Assembly: GCF_022788635.1 (NCBI RefSeq)
Contig: NZ_CP076024.1
Span: forward strand, 3,472,001-3,536,000
From: Methylobacter sp. S3L5C
Lineage (GTDB): Bacteria > Pseudomonadota > Gammaproteobacteria > Methylococcales > Methylomonadaceae
DNA length: 64,000 bases
Direction: 5' to 3'
Shown here: positions 18,864 through 29,386 of the stretch, piece after piece
Layout of the letters: every line of letters starts with the position of its first letter
Numbering within the stretch: the first letter of the stretch is position 1
Position numbers and translations under genes: made by a program
Notes under the pieces: generated by a model
What the model was told of the DNA's origin: nothing
Databases searched by the model: none
Seen by the model: the letters and a program-made list of their open reading frames with translations, nothing else

Positions 18864-20183
18864 TTACTTTAACTTTTCAAAGCTGGTCGCTAACAACCCC
18901 GATGCCATCATGGCGTCAAGTTCTGCCTCAATTTCGGTTACCAGCAGTTCCAGGTGATTTAATTTCATATCAGTGCTTGATCGTGAAGAATCCAGCAATT
19001 CTAATAAACCTGTTTTCCCCAAGCGATAGGCATCTTCGGCCATTTGCTTCAGGCTTGGCAAAGGTTTAAGTACAGTGCGTTCAAATTCGACCAAGGTTAC
19101 CCGACGCCCATTCAGCACGGCCACTGCGCGTTCAAGCTCCTGCCGTGTGGTGGTTAACAGTAATTCTTTTCTAAGTTGAACGGCATGCTTTTCTGCAGAG
19201 GCTCTGGCCATACCACCCTGGCCACGATCAAATATCGGCAAATCGACGGATACGCCCGCATACGTTGCATTTCCGTAGGGTTGATCAGTAAAAGCGGTGC
19301 CCAGAAGTAGTGAGGGAACCGGCCAACGTTCACGACGAGCGCGATCGAGTCCTGAATCGGCAGCAATGATTTCTCGGTGCGCACTTTCAAGTTCCGGGTT
19401 ATTTTGTTGGGCATGCAACCATAATTCGTTAATATCTGCCGTTATGCCAATAGGTACCAATAAACCTTTCGCTTGTGGCTTCCAATCGGGAAAACCCAAC
19501 AACACACCCAGTTGACCAACAAGACCAACGTTATCACTCCGCGCACTTTCAAGACGCGTCTTGATATTATAAACTTCCTGATTGATGCGCATGACATCGT
19601 AACGACTGGCGGTTCCCGCCTTTTCTTTGCCGCTAATAATAGCCTGTAAGCGTTCCAGTTCTTGAGTGGCGACTTCAAATACGGCCAAGCGTTGCTGGCC
19701 GGCCAGTAATTGCACAAACAATAGCCATGTTTTGTGAAGCAATCGATGGTATTCAATTGCGACATCGGCTTCGGCAACGTCGACCCGCCGTTCTGCGGTA
19801 TCTTTACGTGCACCACGCTGGCCAGCCAATAACACGGGAACTTCGACGGTAATATTTTGTTGCGAAGACCCATCGAACTGGGTATTCCTGCGACCACCCG
19901 CCTGATCATAACGGCCATAACTGACTTTGGGATTGGGCAGAACATCTGCGGCCACAACTTCAGCTTGAGCTGCTTCAATTTGAGTTTGGGCAACGGCATA
20001 ACGAGGACTTTTTTCTTTAACAATGGTCAATAGTTGGTGAATCGATACTTCATTAGGCAATACCTTGTTTTCTCTTTCATTTTCCGAGAAAACGGCCGCG
20101 CTGTTAAGCAATAGCATGCCAAGTAACCATACTTTTATCGTGTTGACGGATACTTTACTTTTTAAATAATACTTGATCATCAT
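18864..20183 (-). CDS. czcC: Outer-membrane efflux channel (CzcC-like, TolC family)
   Basis: 439 residues: signal peptide to about residue 32, then two outer-membrane-efflux-protein repeats with long helices. SPRYAVAQTQIEAAQAEVVAADVLPNPK and SAHREIIAADSGLDRARRERWP-type motifs are characteristic of CzcC. It forms the trimeric outer-membrane duct of the RND pump encoded just upstream. Its ATG overlaps the stop of czcA by 4 nt (ATGA), so translation is coupled. It is the last gene of the operon. Confidence 0.9.
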   Translation of the reverse strand: MMIKYYLKSKVSVNTIKVWLLGMLLLNSAAVFSENERENKVLPNEVSIHQLLTIVKEKSPRYAVAQTQIEAAQAEVVAADVLPNPKVSYGRYDQAGGRRNTQFDGSSQQNITVEVPVLLAGQRGARKDTAERRVDVAEADVAIEYHRLLHKTWLLFVQLLAGQQRLAVFEVATQELERLQAIISGKEKAGTASRYDVMRINQEVYNIKTRLESARSDNVGLVGQLGVLLGFPDWKPQAKGLLVPIGITADINELWLHAQQNNPELESAHREIIAADSGLDRARRERWPVPSLLLGTAFTDQPYGNATYAGVSVDLPIFDRGQGGMARASAEKHAVQLRKELLLTTTRQELERAVAVLNGRRVTLVEFERTVLKPLPSLKQMAEDAYRLGKTGLLELLDSSRSSTDMKLNHLELLVTEIEAELDAMMASGLLATSFEKLK

Positions 20184-23100
20184 TGCGTTTCCATTAATTC
20201 ATCAGCTTCTTCGGGCGTTAGCAGCTGTTTTGGCGTCAGTAGTGTGTAAATAACCGGCAATATAAACATGGCCATCAAAAAAGTGGTTAACATGCCGCCA
20301 ACGATAACCACCGCGAACGGGCGTTGCGTTTCACTGCCAATACTGGTGGATAACGCCATGGGCAATAAGCCCAGTAACGCCAGTAATGAGGCCATTAATA
20401 CCGAGCGTAACCGCCGTGTCGCGCCTTCCCTGATAGCGTCCATCAATTCCAAACCATTACGGCGCATGTCTTCTGTTGCACTAAGTACCAACAAGCCCAT
20501 TAAACAAACCTGACCCAACAAGGCAATAAACCCGATCGCCGCACTGACTGATAATGGAATACCCGTCAGTAATAAAGCGAACACTCCGCCCGTCATCGCA
20601 AACGGTGTAACCATTAAAATCGCCGCAGCGCTGCGTGCCGATTGCAGTGCGCTGTACAGTAAGCCCAGAACGATCAATACGGCGATGGGCACAACCACGC
20701 CAAGCCGGGCCATAGCCCGCTGCTGGTTTTCAAATTCGCCGCCCCAGAGCAAAAAATGACCGTCTGGCACATTGACTTTTTCTGCGACTAAAGCCATCGC
20801 TTCATGGACAATTGAGCCTAAATCGCGATCTTCAACATTGAATTTGAGCGCCATGTAACGACTGTTAGCTTCACGCTCAATAGACGTTCTCCCGCGTGCG
20901 ATGTCGATAGTTGCCAAATCCCGCAAGGGAATATAGGCCGCTGATGGGCTGACAATATTAATATTACTGATTTTTTCGATATCATTACGTTCAGTTGCCG
21001 GAAGTATCAAGCGAATAGGCACCGGTCGTTCAGCCTCCCATAATTCAGCGACAACCCTCCCCGCCATGCCGATTTCAATCGTGTCTTGTACACTATCGAC
21101 ATCAAGACCATTGCGTGCCAGAGCCGCGCGATCCAGCGTAATCTGTAGCTGTGGCACTTGGGATTCACGATAAAGATCCAAATCAATGACACCAGCAACA
21201 TTAGCCAATACCAACTTTACCGCTTCCAGCGTATCGCGCATTTTTTCAAGGTCGGGGCCATAAATTTTCAGCACGACTTTACCGCGCACGCCACTAACAG
21301 CTTCTTCCACATTATCTTTAATCGGTTGCGAGAAATTAAAGCGCACTCCCGGTATTTCTTCCAGCGAGGTACGCATGGCATCCACCAGCTTTTCTTTGTG
21401 CCAACCTTTACGCCATTGATCGTGCGGCTTGAGATGCGCGAAAGTTTCACTCATATTGACGCCTTCGTTATCAGTACCGTCCTCGGAGCGGCCTTGTTGG
21501 CTTAAAACGCCAATAACTTCGGGGTATTGCAGCAGGCGACGACGCATATCCAGTAAAATATCCTGGCCTTTTTCCAGGGCAACACTGGATGGCATTTCAA
21601 CGAACACATGAACATCCCCTTCATCCAGTTCCGGTAAAAACTCAGTACCCAGTCGGGTTCCCGACACCATGCCAGCGAGCAGTAACAGCATTGCCAAGCC
21701 TAATGACAAGGTACGATGACGTAAAGTTGAATCCAGTAATCGCGAATAGCCTTGGCGCAGTTGCACCAAAAACCGGGGCTCTGTAATTAAGGTATGTTTA
21801 GGCTGAATAAAGGTGGCACATAATGCCGGAACCAGGAATAAAGCAAAGACCAGTCCGCCTGCCAAGGCAAAGCTGTAGGTCATTGCCAATGGACGAAATA
21901 TCCGCCCTTCGACCCGTTCCAGGGTAAACACCGGTATTAACGCGGCAATGATGATCAACATCGCAAAGAAAGCCGGCTTGGCAACATCATAGGCAGCATC
22001 GGCAATCAAATTCAGCATTTCCCGGCGCGTCTGTGGTTTGCGCTGCGCCGCCTGGTGCATGACGTTTTCCATTAATACCACCGCACCATCCAAAATAATG
22101 CCAAAATCAATCGCGCCCATGGAAATCAGGTTGGCCGGCATCCCTAACTGATATAGCCCTAAAAAAGCGACCAATAGCGACAAGGGGATGACGGTGGCAA
22201 CAATCAGCGAACCACGAATGCTGCGCAAAAATAACCAGACCACGCCCACCACCAGAAAAAAGCCGTGTAGTAAATTTTCAAACACCGTATGCAAGGTATT
22301 ACTGACCAGATCAGCCCGATCGAGAAAGGGTACGATGCGCATACCGGTCGGCAGAATACTGGCATTCAATTCATCTACTTTGCCATGCAAAGCATCGAGT
22401 ACCTGAGAAGGATTTTGACCGCGTCGTAGCAATACAATACCTTCCACCACCTCTTTTTGTTCATCAATGCCTACCGTTCCCCGGCGTGGCGTATAGGCTT
22501 GCACCAAACGGGCAACATCGCCAACGGTGACCGGTGTTCCATCGCGATTTTTCAACACGATTTTTTTGATATCTTCCGGTGAAAGTAAATTACCTACCCC
22601 ACGTACGACCATCTCCTGATCGCCGTAACTGAGAAAACCTGCACCGACATTACGATTAGATTTTTCAATAGCGATACCGACTTCTGCCAACGTTAAGCCC
22701 AAAGATTCGATGCGATCCGGATCAATTTCGATGTGGATTTCTTTATAATAACCACCAAACGTCAGTACATCGGCAACACCAGAAATTTGCCGTAAAGCAC
22801 GTGAGACATTCCATTCCATTTCCGAACGCAATTCATAAAGGGAATGGCGATCGCTAACCAAGGTAAATTTATAAATCTCACCCAATGGGGTGTAATCGGG
22901 AGCCAATACCGGCACCACGATCTCGGGTAATTGCGCACCGGAAATTCGTTGGGAGATTTCTGTCCGGGAATGAAAACTGTCAATGTGATCTTCAAAAGTA
23001 ACGGTAATTAATGATAAACCGAACAAACTCTGACTGCGCATTTGAATCATGTCCGGCGTACCGTTTAACACCCGCTCCAAAGGCACTGTTACTTGGCGTT

Positions 23101-23284
23101 CAACTTCCTCCGGCGCGTAACCGGGCATCAGACTAATCACGGTAACTTGGGTATTAGTAACGTCGGGGTAGGCCTCAATCGGTGTTTCCAGAAAAGCATG
23201 TATGCCAAAAATAGCAATCACCAGTGCCAGAGCAATAACAGCAAAGCGTCTATGAACACAGCGTTCGATGAGTGTTTTTAACAT
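20180..23284 (-). CDS. czcA: Heavy-metal RND transporter (CzcA-like, HME family)
   Basis: 1034 residues, full length, with 12 membrane segments and two large periplasmic loops. Membrane helix 4 carries IDFGIILDGAVVLMENV, the D-F-G...D-G...E-N pattern of the CzcA group that exports divalent zinc, cobalt, cadmium or nickel (the CusA monovalent group differs). It exchanges metal for protons. Order in the operon is czcB (23297), czcA, czcC on the minus strand, with a 12-nt gap to czcB. Which metal is exported cannot be settled by reading alone. Confidence 0.92.
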   Translation of the reverse strand: MLKTLIERCVHRRFAVIALALVIAIFGIHAFLETPIEAYPDVTNTQVTVISLMPGYAPEEVERQVTVPLERVLNGTPDMIQMRSQSLFGLSLITVTFEDHIDSFHSRTEISQRISGAQLPEIVVPVLAPDYTPLGEIYKFTLVSDRHSLYELRSEMEWNVSRALRQISGVADVLTFGGYYKEIHIEIDPDRIESLGLTLAEVGIAIEKSNRNVGAGFLSYGDQEMVVRGVGNLLSPEDIKKIVLKNRDGTPVTVGDVARLVQAYTPRRGTVGIDEQKEVVEGIVLLRRGQNPSQVLDALHGKVDELNASILPTGMRIVPFLDRADLVSNTLHTVFENLLHGFFLVVGVVWLFLRSIRGSLIVATVIPLSLLVAFLGLYQLGMPANLISMGAIDFGIILDGAVVLMENVMHQAAQRKPQTRREMLNLIADAAYDVAKPAFFAMLIIIAALIPVFTLERVEGRIFRPLAMTYSFALAGGLVFALFLVPALCATFIQPKHTLITEPRFLVQLRQGYSRLLDSTLRHRTLSLGLAMLLLLAGMVSGTRLGTEFLPELDEGDVHVFVEMPSSVALEKGQDILLDMRRRLLQYPEVIGVLSQQGRSEDGTDNEGVNMSETFAHLKPHDQWRKGWHKEKLVDAMRTSLEEIPGVRFNFSQPIKDNVEEAVSGVRGKVVLKIYGPDLEKMRDTLEAVKLVLANVAGVIDLDLYRESQVPQLQITLDRAALARNGLDVDSVQDTIEIGMAGRVVAELWEAERPVPIRLILPATERNDIEKISNINIVSPSAAYIPLRDLATIDIARGRTSIEREANSRYMALKFNVEDRDLGSIVHEAMALVAEKVNVPDGHFLLWGGEFENQQRAMARLGVVVPIAVLIVLGLLYSALQSARSAAAILMVTPFAMTGGVFALLLTGIPLSVSAAIGFIALLGQVCLMGLLVLSATEDMRRNGLELMDAIREGATRRLRSVLMASLLALLGLLPMALSTSIGSETQRPFAVVIVGGMLTTFLMAMFILPVIYTLLTPKQLLTPEEADELMETQ

Positions 23285-23296
23285 GGCAAACGCCTC

Positions 23297-24442
23297 CTAT
23301 AACAGCATGGCAGCTTGAGAATCAAGCAGTAAGGTTCCCGAAATAACTACCCGCTCACCCTCACCAAGACCGCTAAGCATCGGCACTTGACCATCGCGCG
23401 CCTGACCGATAACAACATGGCGTGGTTCAAACAGTCCGTCAGTCCTTTCCACATAAACTACCGTTTGTTTTTTATCTTTGATGAGCACCGCAGTGGTCGG
23501 CAACACAATACGGCGCAGGCCTGCTGTCTCTATCGATGCCCTGCCAAACATGCCGGGTTTGAGGGTTAAATTGGCATCATCAAGTTCAATAAAAACCGCA
23601 CCACGGCGCAGGTCGGATTGCATCGCGGCACTGACGGCGACCACGCGACCCGAGACCGGTTCTGGCAACGCGTTTATTTGCAATAATGCCTTGGCACCTT
23701 TTTCTATTAGTGAGAAATCGTTGTCGAATACATCAGCTATAATCCACAGTGCTCCGGGTTGACCCAGTTCAAAAAGCACCGCACCGGCTTCCACAGCGGC
23801 ACCAATCGATGTGTTAACGCGTAATACCACGCCGTTAATCGGTGCCCGTAATACCACGGATTGGCCAGTACCATCACCCAACAATCGAACCGCTTGCACA
23901 CTGCGCTGATAATCCACGCGTGCTTGCCAGTGTTGCACATCCGCCTCTGCGCGTTCTATTTCCAGCCCCACGCCGCTTTTTTTCATTATAGCCTGGCGTT
24001 TGGCGCGATCTTCGGTATGCTGTAGCTCAGCTTTTGCGCGAGCAACATCTGCACGCATTTGCGCAGCCATGGGGCTTTCCAGTGTGGCCAATGCAGCACC
24101 TGCCTTAACATGGTCTCCGACTTGGACGTTAATTGTGCCAAGACGGCCAGCAACGACAGTGCCCACCGTCGATAGCGCCTTGGCACGAAACTCTACCCGG
24201 GACGGCGCTTGCACGGTCGCCGTGAAGGTTTGCGGACTAACTGCTGCGACAGTAATGTAAGGACGCGATGCTATTGGAATCGAAATGGCTTTCTGTTTAT
24301 CAGTGGATTCCGCTTGCGACGCTTGAGTACTTTCTGCTGAAACAACCGATGCTTGTTTGCGATCAGTTTCCTCAGCAATCGGCTTTGTACAACCGTTAAG
24401 CAACAAGAGAGGAATAAAAATAACCAATAAATAATCGCGCAT
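23297..24442 (-). CDS. czcB: Membrane-fusion lipoprotein of the metal RND pump (CzcB-like)
   Basis: 381 residues. Signal peptide with lipobox LLNGC, then a lipoyl/barrel-sandwich half (VAGRLGTINVQVGDHVKAGA), a helical hairpin (RADVARAKAELQHTEDRAKR), the second lipoyl half and a C-terminal barrel with VVYVERTDGLFEPRHVVIG. It links CzcA to CzcC in the periplasm. The N-terminal His-rich metal arm of some CzcB proteins is absent. First gene of the operon, with a candidate sigma-54 promoter about 43 nt upstream. Confidence 0.9.
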   Translation of the reverse strand: MRDYLLVIFIPLLLLNGCTKPIAEETDRKQASVVSAESTQASQAESTDKQKAISIPIASRPYITVAAVSPQTFTATVQAPSRVEFRAKALSTVGTVVAGRLGTINVQVGDHVKAGAALATLESPMAAQMRADVARAKAELQHTEDRAKRQAIMKKSGVGLEIERAEADVQHWQARVDYQRSVQAVRLLGDGTGQSVVLRAPINGVVLRVNTSIGAAVEAGAVLFELGQPGALWIIADVFDNDFSLIEKGAKALLQINALPEPVSGRVVAVSAAMQSDLRRGAVFIELDDANLTLKPGMFGRASIETAGLRRIVLPTTAVLIKDKKQTVVYVERTDGLFEPRHVVIGQARDGQVPMLSGLGEGERVVISGTLLLDSQAAMLL

Positions 24443-24484
24443 GATAGTGTCTGTCTATATTTAATAAGATGATGCTGTAAACAT

Positions 24485-24500
24485 ATCAATAATCGTGCCA
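24485..24500 (-). promoter_or_regulatory. Candidate sigma-54 promoter of czcBAC
   Basis: On the minus strand the site reads TGGCAC-gatta-TTGAT. The -24 element is perfect; the -12 element has GA instead of GC. It lies about 43 nt before the czcB start, and the divergent neighbour encodes a sigma-54-type regulator. Confidence 0.5.
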
Positions 24501-24703
24501 GAAATATAAACGCCAGGCATTTATCTTGTTATGAGCGTATCTATCCAACACACTACACTGTTTTTATTGAAAAATAATTTTATCCAATAGCGGGCCGTTC
24601 ACTTGGTTGACTACCGTTTGTTATCTTTGAAAGTAATTGCTGTCATTGCATATGTTGCGATATACTGCAAACCACTGTAGCAAATTACAACAGTTCAGGT
24701 TTC

Positions 24704-26194
24704 ATGCGCATTTCCACTAAACTCACTTTCTCGTTAACCGCCATTGGCTTACTTATCTTTATTGCTTATGGGTTCTACCATCTGTCAATTGAGCAAAGGG
24801 ATTTAACCCGGGTTATCTGTCGGCAAACCAAACTACTCGGTAAAGGCATGCAAATCGCTATTGAAAATGCCATGCGGGATAAGCAGTTAGCAGACATCAC
24901 AGAATTGCTGAAAGGTCTTGAACAAATTGAACCCGAATTAAAAGTGCGGGTTTATGATGATCAGGGGCAGAGCTTCCCCGATATTATCGGTAATTCTTAC
25001 CCAAGCGATTTCCAGAAAAGGCTTAATGTTGCTTTGCAAGACGATGCAGATGATCAGTTCTTTTATCCAGAAAATGCCCCTGAATATATTACGTTGATTT
25101 TGCCGCTACAAAATACACAAGGTAAAAAGCGGGGGGTTTTGGTGTTTGTACGTACCTTGTATGAAATGCACCGCGACCTTGATGTGACCAAGCGTAATTT
25201 GGCTATTTCCACACTTGCTTTTGTTTTAATTGCCGCGCCTCTTTGTACAGTAATTGGTATGGTTTACATTGGTTGGCCCTTACAACGACTGGCTAATGGT
25301 ATGAAACGAATACGTGACGGCGATTTTTCGCCGTTACCACTCATTAATCAAAAAGATGAAATTGGTATTTTGTTAAAGGCATTCAATGCTATGGCGGCAG
25401 AATTAGCCATTGCTCAACAAAAACTTAAACAAGAAGCCCAATCTCGCCGTCATCTCCAGACGGGGCTTGAAGACGCGGACAAATTGATTACCATCGGGCA
25501 ATTATCTGCTGGACTGGCTCATGAAATTGGTTCACCGTTACAGATATTAAAAGGTCGGGGAGAGCATTTGTTGTTGTGTGCCGACCAACCTGAAGAGGTC
25601 ATTCGTCATGCGCGCATATTGGTGTCCCAAACTGAACGAATCACGCGTATTGTTCAACAACTACTGGAATTTGCCAGACGCAGACCGGCTAACATCACCT
25701 GTATTGATCTACGTGAACCTGTTAATGCTGTGCTCAATTTATTGGCATATGAAGCCCAAAAAAAACACGTTGAACTACGCTTAACAGCCTCAAAAGACCT
25801 TCCCTTGATCCTGGCTGATAGCGACGGTATTCAGCAAATTATTTTAAACCTGATTACCAATGCCTTATCGGCAAGCTCTGACGGCGGGCACATTATTGTG
25901 ACTATTGAACGGCAGCCACTCAGGCCTAATCCGGTTAACAACCAGGCGACCGAAACCGTACAACTTATTATCAAGGATAACGGCTGTGGAATGCCGCCGG
26001 AAACACTAAAATATCTGTTTGAGCCATTTTTCACCACCCGGCATGAACAAGGGGGTGTCGGACTTGGGCTTGCCGTTGCTCACAGTCTTGTTAAGGCACA
26101 TCACGGCAGTATTAAAGCCGAAAGTAGCCTGGGTACAGGCAGTACCTTTACCATCATATTACCTGTGGAGAAACCCTATAATGGCGCTAATTAA
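24704..26194 (+). CDS. Sensor histidine kinase (NtrB class) for the czc pump
   Basis: 496 residues. Membrane segments near 8-28 and 166-190 enclose a periplasmic sensor domain of about 135 residues. A HAMP linker (WPLQRLANGMKRIRDGDF) follows, then the H-box GLAHEIGSPLQ with phospho-acceptor His273, and HATPase motifs NLITNALSA, DNGCGM and GVGLGLAV. It is divergent from czcBAC and overlaps the regulator gene by 14 nt. The likely signal is excess metal in the periplasm. It is a paralogue of the kinase at 33238-34713. Confidence 0.9.
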   Translation: MRISTKLTFSLTAIGLLIFIAYGFYHLSIEQRDLTRVICRQTKLLGKGMQIAIENAMRDKQLADITELLKGLEQIEPELKVRVYDDQGQSFPDIIGNSYPSDFQKRLNVALQDDADDQFFYPENAPEYITLILPLQNTQGKKRGVLVFVRTLYEMHRDLDVTKRNLAISTLAFVLIAAPLCTVIGMVYIGWPLQRLANGMKRIRDGDFSPLPLINQKDEIGILLKAFNAMAAELAIAQQKLKQEAQSRRHLQTGLEDADKLITIGQLSAGLAHEIGSPLQILKGRGEHLLLCADQPEEVIRHARILVSQTERITRIVQQLLEFARRRPANITCIDLREPVNAVLNLLAYEAQKKHVELRLTASKDLPLILADSDGIQQIILNLITNALSASSDGGHIIVTIERQPLRPNPVNNQATETVQLIIKDNGCGMPPETLKYLFEPFFTTRHEQGGVGLGLAVAHSLVKAHHGSIKAESSLGTGSTFTIILPVEKPYNGAN

Positions 26195-27551
26195 TCAAGC
26201 AACACAAAAAAACAGGCAATTGCTGGTTATTGATGACGAGAGCGATGTTATCGATTACTTGACTGAAATGCTTAATGACAATGGTTATAAAGCGAGCGGT
26301 GAAACTGATCCACAACGGGCCTTGCAACGTTTGGAAACAGAGCATTTTGATTTGGTGATCAGCGATATAGAAATGCCCGGTATGCGTGGTCTGGATTTGA
26401 TGTCGGCTATTCATGCCCGAAAGCCCGAGCAGTTAATTCTATTGATGACTGCTTTTGGCAGTATTGATTTAGGGGTACGCAGTTTACAGGCAGGGGCTTG
26501 TGGTTTTGTAACCAAACCGTTTTCTTTAAATGACTTGTTGGCCTCCATTGAACGGGCGTTTAACGACCGACAAATGCACAGGGAAATTGTCCGTGTTGGT
26601 ACGCCAGATCAAAATCCCACGCCGCGTGGCTTGATTGCAGAAAGTCCCAACATGAAAAAAATACTGCAACTTGCCGGTCGGGCCGCCAAGATCAACTCCC
26701 CGGTACTGCTAACGGGTGAAAGTGGTGTCGGTAAAGGTGCTTTAGCACGCTTTATTCATGAACATAGTCCACAGGCTAACGGCCCTTTTCTACAAATCAA
26801 CTGTGCAGCATTACCGTTTACTTTAGTGGAAAGTGAATTGTTTGGTGTCCGTAAAGGTGCTTACACGGATGCCCGTGAACACCGCCCAGGATTATTTGTT
26901 GAAGCCGAGGGTGGCACACTGTTTCTGGATGAAATTGCCGAAATGCCTTTGGCAATTCAACCCAAGTTATTACAAGCACTGGAAACAGGCAAGGTAAGAC
27001 CCGTAGGAGCGGCCAGCGAAGTTGCCACCCATGTGCGCATTATTGCTGCGACTAACCAACCTATTGAAAAAGCCTTACAAAACGGCTTGATACGCCCGGA
27101 TCTTTACTATCGCCTTAATGTTATTCGTTTGGACATTCCACCATTAAGAGAACGTCTGCCTGATTTGGAGTATCTGGTTGATCATTTATTGCAGAATGCC
27201 CAAACAAAATTACAACGACAAATAAAAGGTATCTCTGCCGAAGCCATGAGATGGATTCGGGCTTACCCATGGCCCGGGAATGTACGTGAATTAGCTAATA
27301 CATTGGAGAGGGCGGTTGCTTTGACCGAGCATGATACGATCCTGCTGGAAGATTTGGCTCAGGCTACGCAGCTACCTATTGAGAGTAATTTTTCAGGTAA
27401 TGCGGCAACTCACTCAATGACTCTGGCAGAATTAGAAATTAACTATATCCACCGCATTTTGGAAATAACCCAAGGCAACAAAGCGCAAGCGGCTAAAATA
27501 TTAGGGATTGATCGAGGCACACTTTATCGGAAGTTGGGCGATGAAATTTAA
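26181..27551 (+). CDS. Sigma-54-dependent response regulator (NtrC/DctD type)
   Basis: The start at 26181 fits the NQLLVIDDE receiver onset; a longer frame from 26019 would overlap the kinase gene. 456 residues: receiver with phospho-acceptor Asp62, AAA+ domain with Walker A GESGVGKG (179-186), then a Fis-type helix-turn-helix (GNKAQAAKILGIDRGTLYRKL). The sigma-54 contact loop reads GAYTDA (226-231) instead of the usual GAFTGA. It should activate the czcBAC sigma-54 promoter. Overlap with the kinase gene implies coupled translation. Confidence 0.9.
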   Translation: MALINQATQKNRQLLVIDDESDVIDYLTEMLNDNGYKASGETDPQRALQRLETEHFDLVISDIEMPGMRGLDLMSAIHARKPEQLILLMTAFGSIDLGVRSLQAGACGFVTKPFSLNDLLASIERAFNDRQMHREIVRVGTPDQNPTPRGLIAESPNMKKILQLAGRAAKINSPVLLTGESGVGKGALARFIHEHSPQANGPFLQINCAALPFTLVESELFGVRKGAYTDAREHRPGLFVEAEGGTLFLDEIAEMPLAIQPKLLQALETGKVRPVGAASEVATHVRIIAATNQPIEKALQNGLIRPDLYYRLNVIRLDIPPLRERLPDLEYLVDHLLQNAQTKLQRQIKGISAEAMRWIRAYPWPGNVRELANTLERAVALTEHDTILLEDLAQATQLPIESNFSGNAATHSMTLAELEINYIHRILEITQGNKAQAAKILGIDRGTLYRKLGDEI

Positions 27552-27645
27552 TTAAGGATTTAGCGAGGTAAAACGACGTAGTAATTCCAATCCGTCAATA
27601 TCAGGCAAGCCTAAATCAAGCTATCATCTAAAATAACATTGTCTT
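27552..27645 (-). pseudogene. Fragment of another response regulator
   Basis: The minus strand encodes DLGLPDIDGLELLRRF, then TSLNP and a stop at 27552-27554. This is the phospho-acceptor region of an OmpR- or NarL-type receiver. Just upstream, after a one-base slip, NVILDDSL precedes it. The IS at 27648 cuts the rest off. Confidence 0.45.
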
Positions 27646-27647
27646 AT

Positions 27648-29082
27648 CAATACCTTCGCCAAAATTTAAGCCGCTCTTGCATGAATCCTGCCAATTTCTG
27701 CGGCTTGGAAGATACGGTCGTCGATTAAAAATGTGTCATCATTTTTGTCCAACGAATTAATAATCCGCTGCGTGTATTTTCGGGCTCTGAAGATGGTTTT
27801 CAAATCCAGCATACTGCCCTTGTTGGTTCCCTCTATTTTTGCCGATAAAAGCGGTGAAAAAGTGACCATGAACAAGGAGAAGTTAGCCGCATTGTTGACT
27901 TGCGTTTCTTTGACATTCATAAAATCTCCCAACCCCCAATATTGCTTGGCATCGCGGAAGTTAAACTCGATTTGAAACCGCAAAGCGTAGTAGCTGATCA
28001 ATTTTTCACTGGCCAGTGTCAGGTCATCACTAAACAACAGTACCTTTGCGATCCGTCCTGTTTTTAGGTTGGTCTTTACAATGATGGCGACATTGAGCAA
28101 TTCAGGAAAGTTTTTGTGCCAAACGTGTACCTGATAGGTACACGTTTGAATGCCTTTTTCCACGGCCTCCGATTTCCGATGCGCGTCCGTTAATGTTTCC
28201 AGTGTTAGTTTTTCACCGTATTTACGCGGCTTACCTTTTCCTGAATACTCGCCCGAGTAGGGCAAGTAAAGCGTTGAATCATGGCGTAGCTTGCAAATAA
28301 GGTGTAGCCCCGTTTGTATAACGGCTTGTAGGCCAGCATTGTTGCCCAGTGCGCCATCGTAAACAAAGTAGACGATTCCCAAATTCAACCCTATCAACGT
28401 TAATACCGCATTAATACAGGCTTGCAACTGTCGTTGAAAAGACCATAGTTTAACAACTTTCCGGTTTTTGTTAACACTGCCCTTAGGCCTGCCAGGTTTC
28501 GAGTTTTTTGGTTTAACGGCCTTGGGCGCACTGGTTTGAACATCGCCACGTACCAGCTATTCGGTGATTAAAGGGTAAGCCGTCCGTGTTTCGACAGATA
28601 ACAATGACAGGTTTAAAAAACACAGCCCAGGCAATGGCTTGTTGTAAATCGAAGAAAAAAAACCCCTAAGCCATGCGTTTCTTTCCCTGATTTGGTCACC
28701 ATGACCTCATCCCCAATCAGCAACCATATACCTTTAGTTTCCTGTGTATGTTGCTTTATGAGTTGTCAACGTAACGCTGACCACGCTATTTTTCTTTAAA
28801 AAAACGCTGTACCGTCCGATAGCTGCCATCCTTTTCAGTCCAACGCGACAAACTCAGCATGGTTACCCGCCCCGTCATCGACAGCATGGCTTCAATAAGC
28901 AGGGTCATCTGCTTTAGCGTGCAGGCTTTTAAATGTGGACTTACGGTATTTAGTATTGCTATGATTTCGTTCATGGTCAGTTTGGCTGCGAATGCTCTGT
29001 TAGAAGCGGTATTCTACCTTCTCTGACCTTTCTCCTTCCTCCGATATCTGTAAATTACTCATCCCAATTGGCGAAGGTATTG
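27648..29082 (-). mobile_element. IS4-type element with 15-bp terminal inverted repeats
   Basis: CAATACCTTCGCCAA at 27648-27662 is matched by its exact inverse TTGGCGAAGGTATTG at 29068-29082. Between them lies one broken transposase gene. No clean target duplication could be read at the flanks. Confidence 0.7.
27666..28974 (-). pseudogene. Broken IS4-type DDE transposase
   Basis: An N-terminal piece (28786-28974) and a C-terminal piece of 253 residues (27666-28427) lie in different frames with stops between. The C-terminal piece keeps a catalytic Asp region (VYFVYDGALGNN) and the IS4-type Y-R-E-K signature as YYALRFQIEFNFRDAKQYWG. At least one frameshift and a nonsense codon lie within 28428-28785. 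The element cannot move itself. Confidence 0.8.
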
Positions 29083-29386
29083 CTTGTATCAATAAAATGT
29101 TCATAAATCCGATACAACTGCCATTAAAAGTTGGTGAAAGAAAAAGGCTTTAGAATTACGTCTAAGCAATAAGCTGATAGTAAAATAAAGTACCATAGAG
29201 TTTAAAAGCAGGGTCTCAAAGTATAAGACTGGTATTTATAAAAAGTTTTCCTTTGGATAAGTTGTGAGCTATAAGCTTTTATAAATTAAATTTCTAATTC
29301 ACGCCGCTGTAATACTACATAGAAATTATTTATCAGAGAATCTATATAAACAAATTAATTTCAATTAACTTCACCGGACTATTAAT
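28975..29386. other. IS end and promoter region of the SulP gene
   Basis: The right terminal repeat of the IS4-type element ends at 29082. The remaining ~300 nt are AT-rich with no gene recognised; the SulP promoter should lie here. Confidence 0.4.

Noticed and set aside
26019-26180. N-terminal extension of the first response regulator
   Set aside because: It overlaps the kinase C-terminus in another frame and has no homology; the ATG at 26181 gives the normal receiver start.
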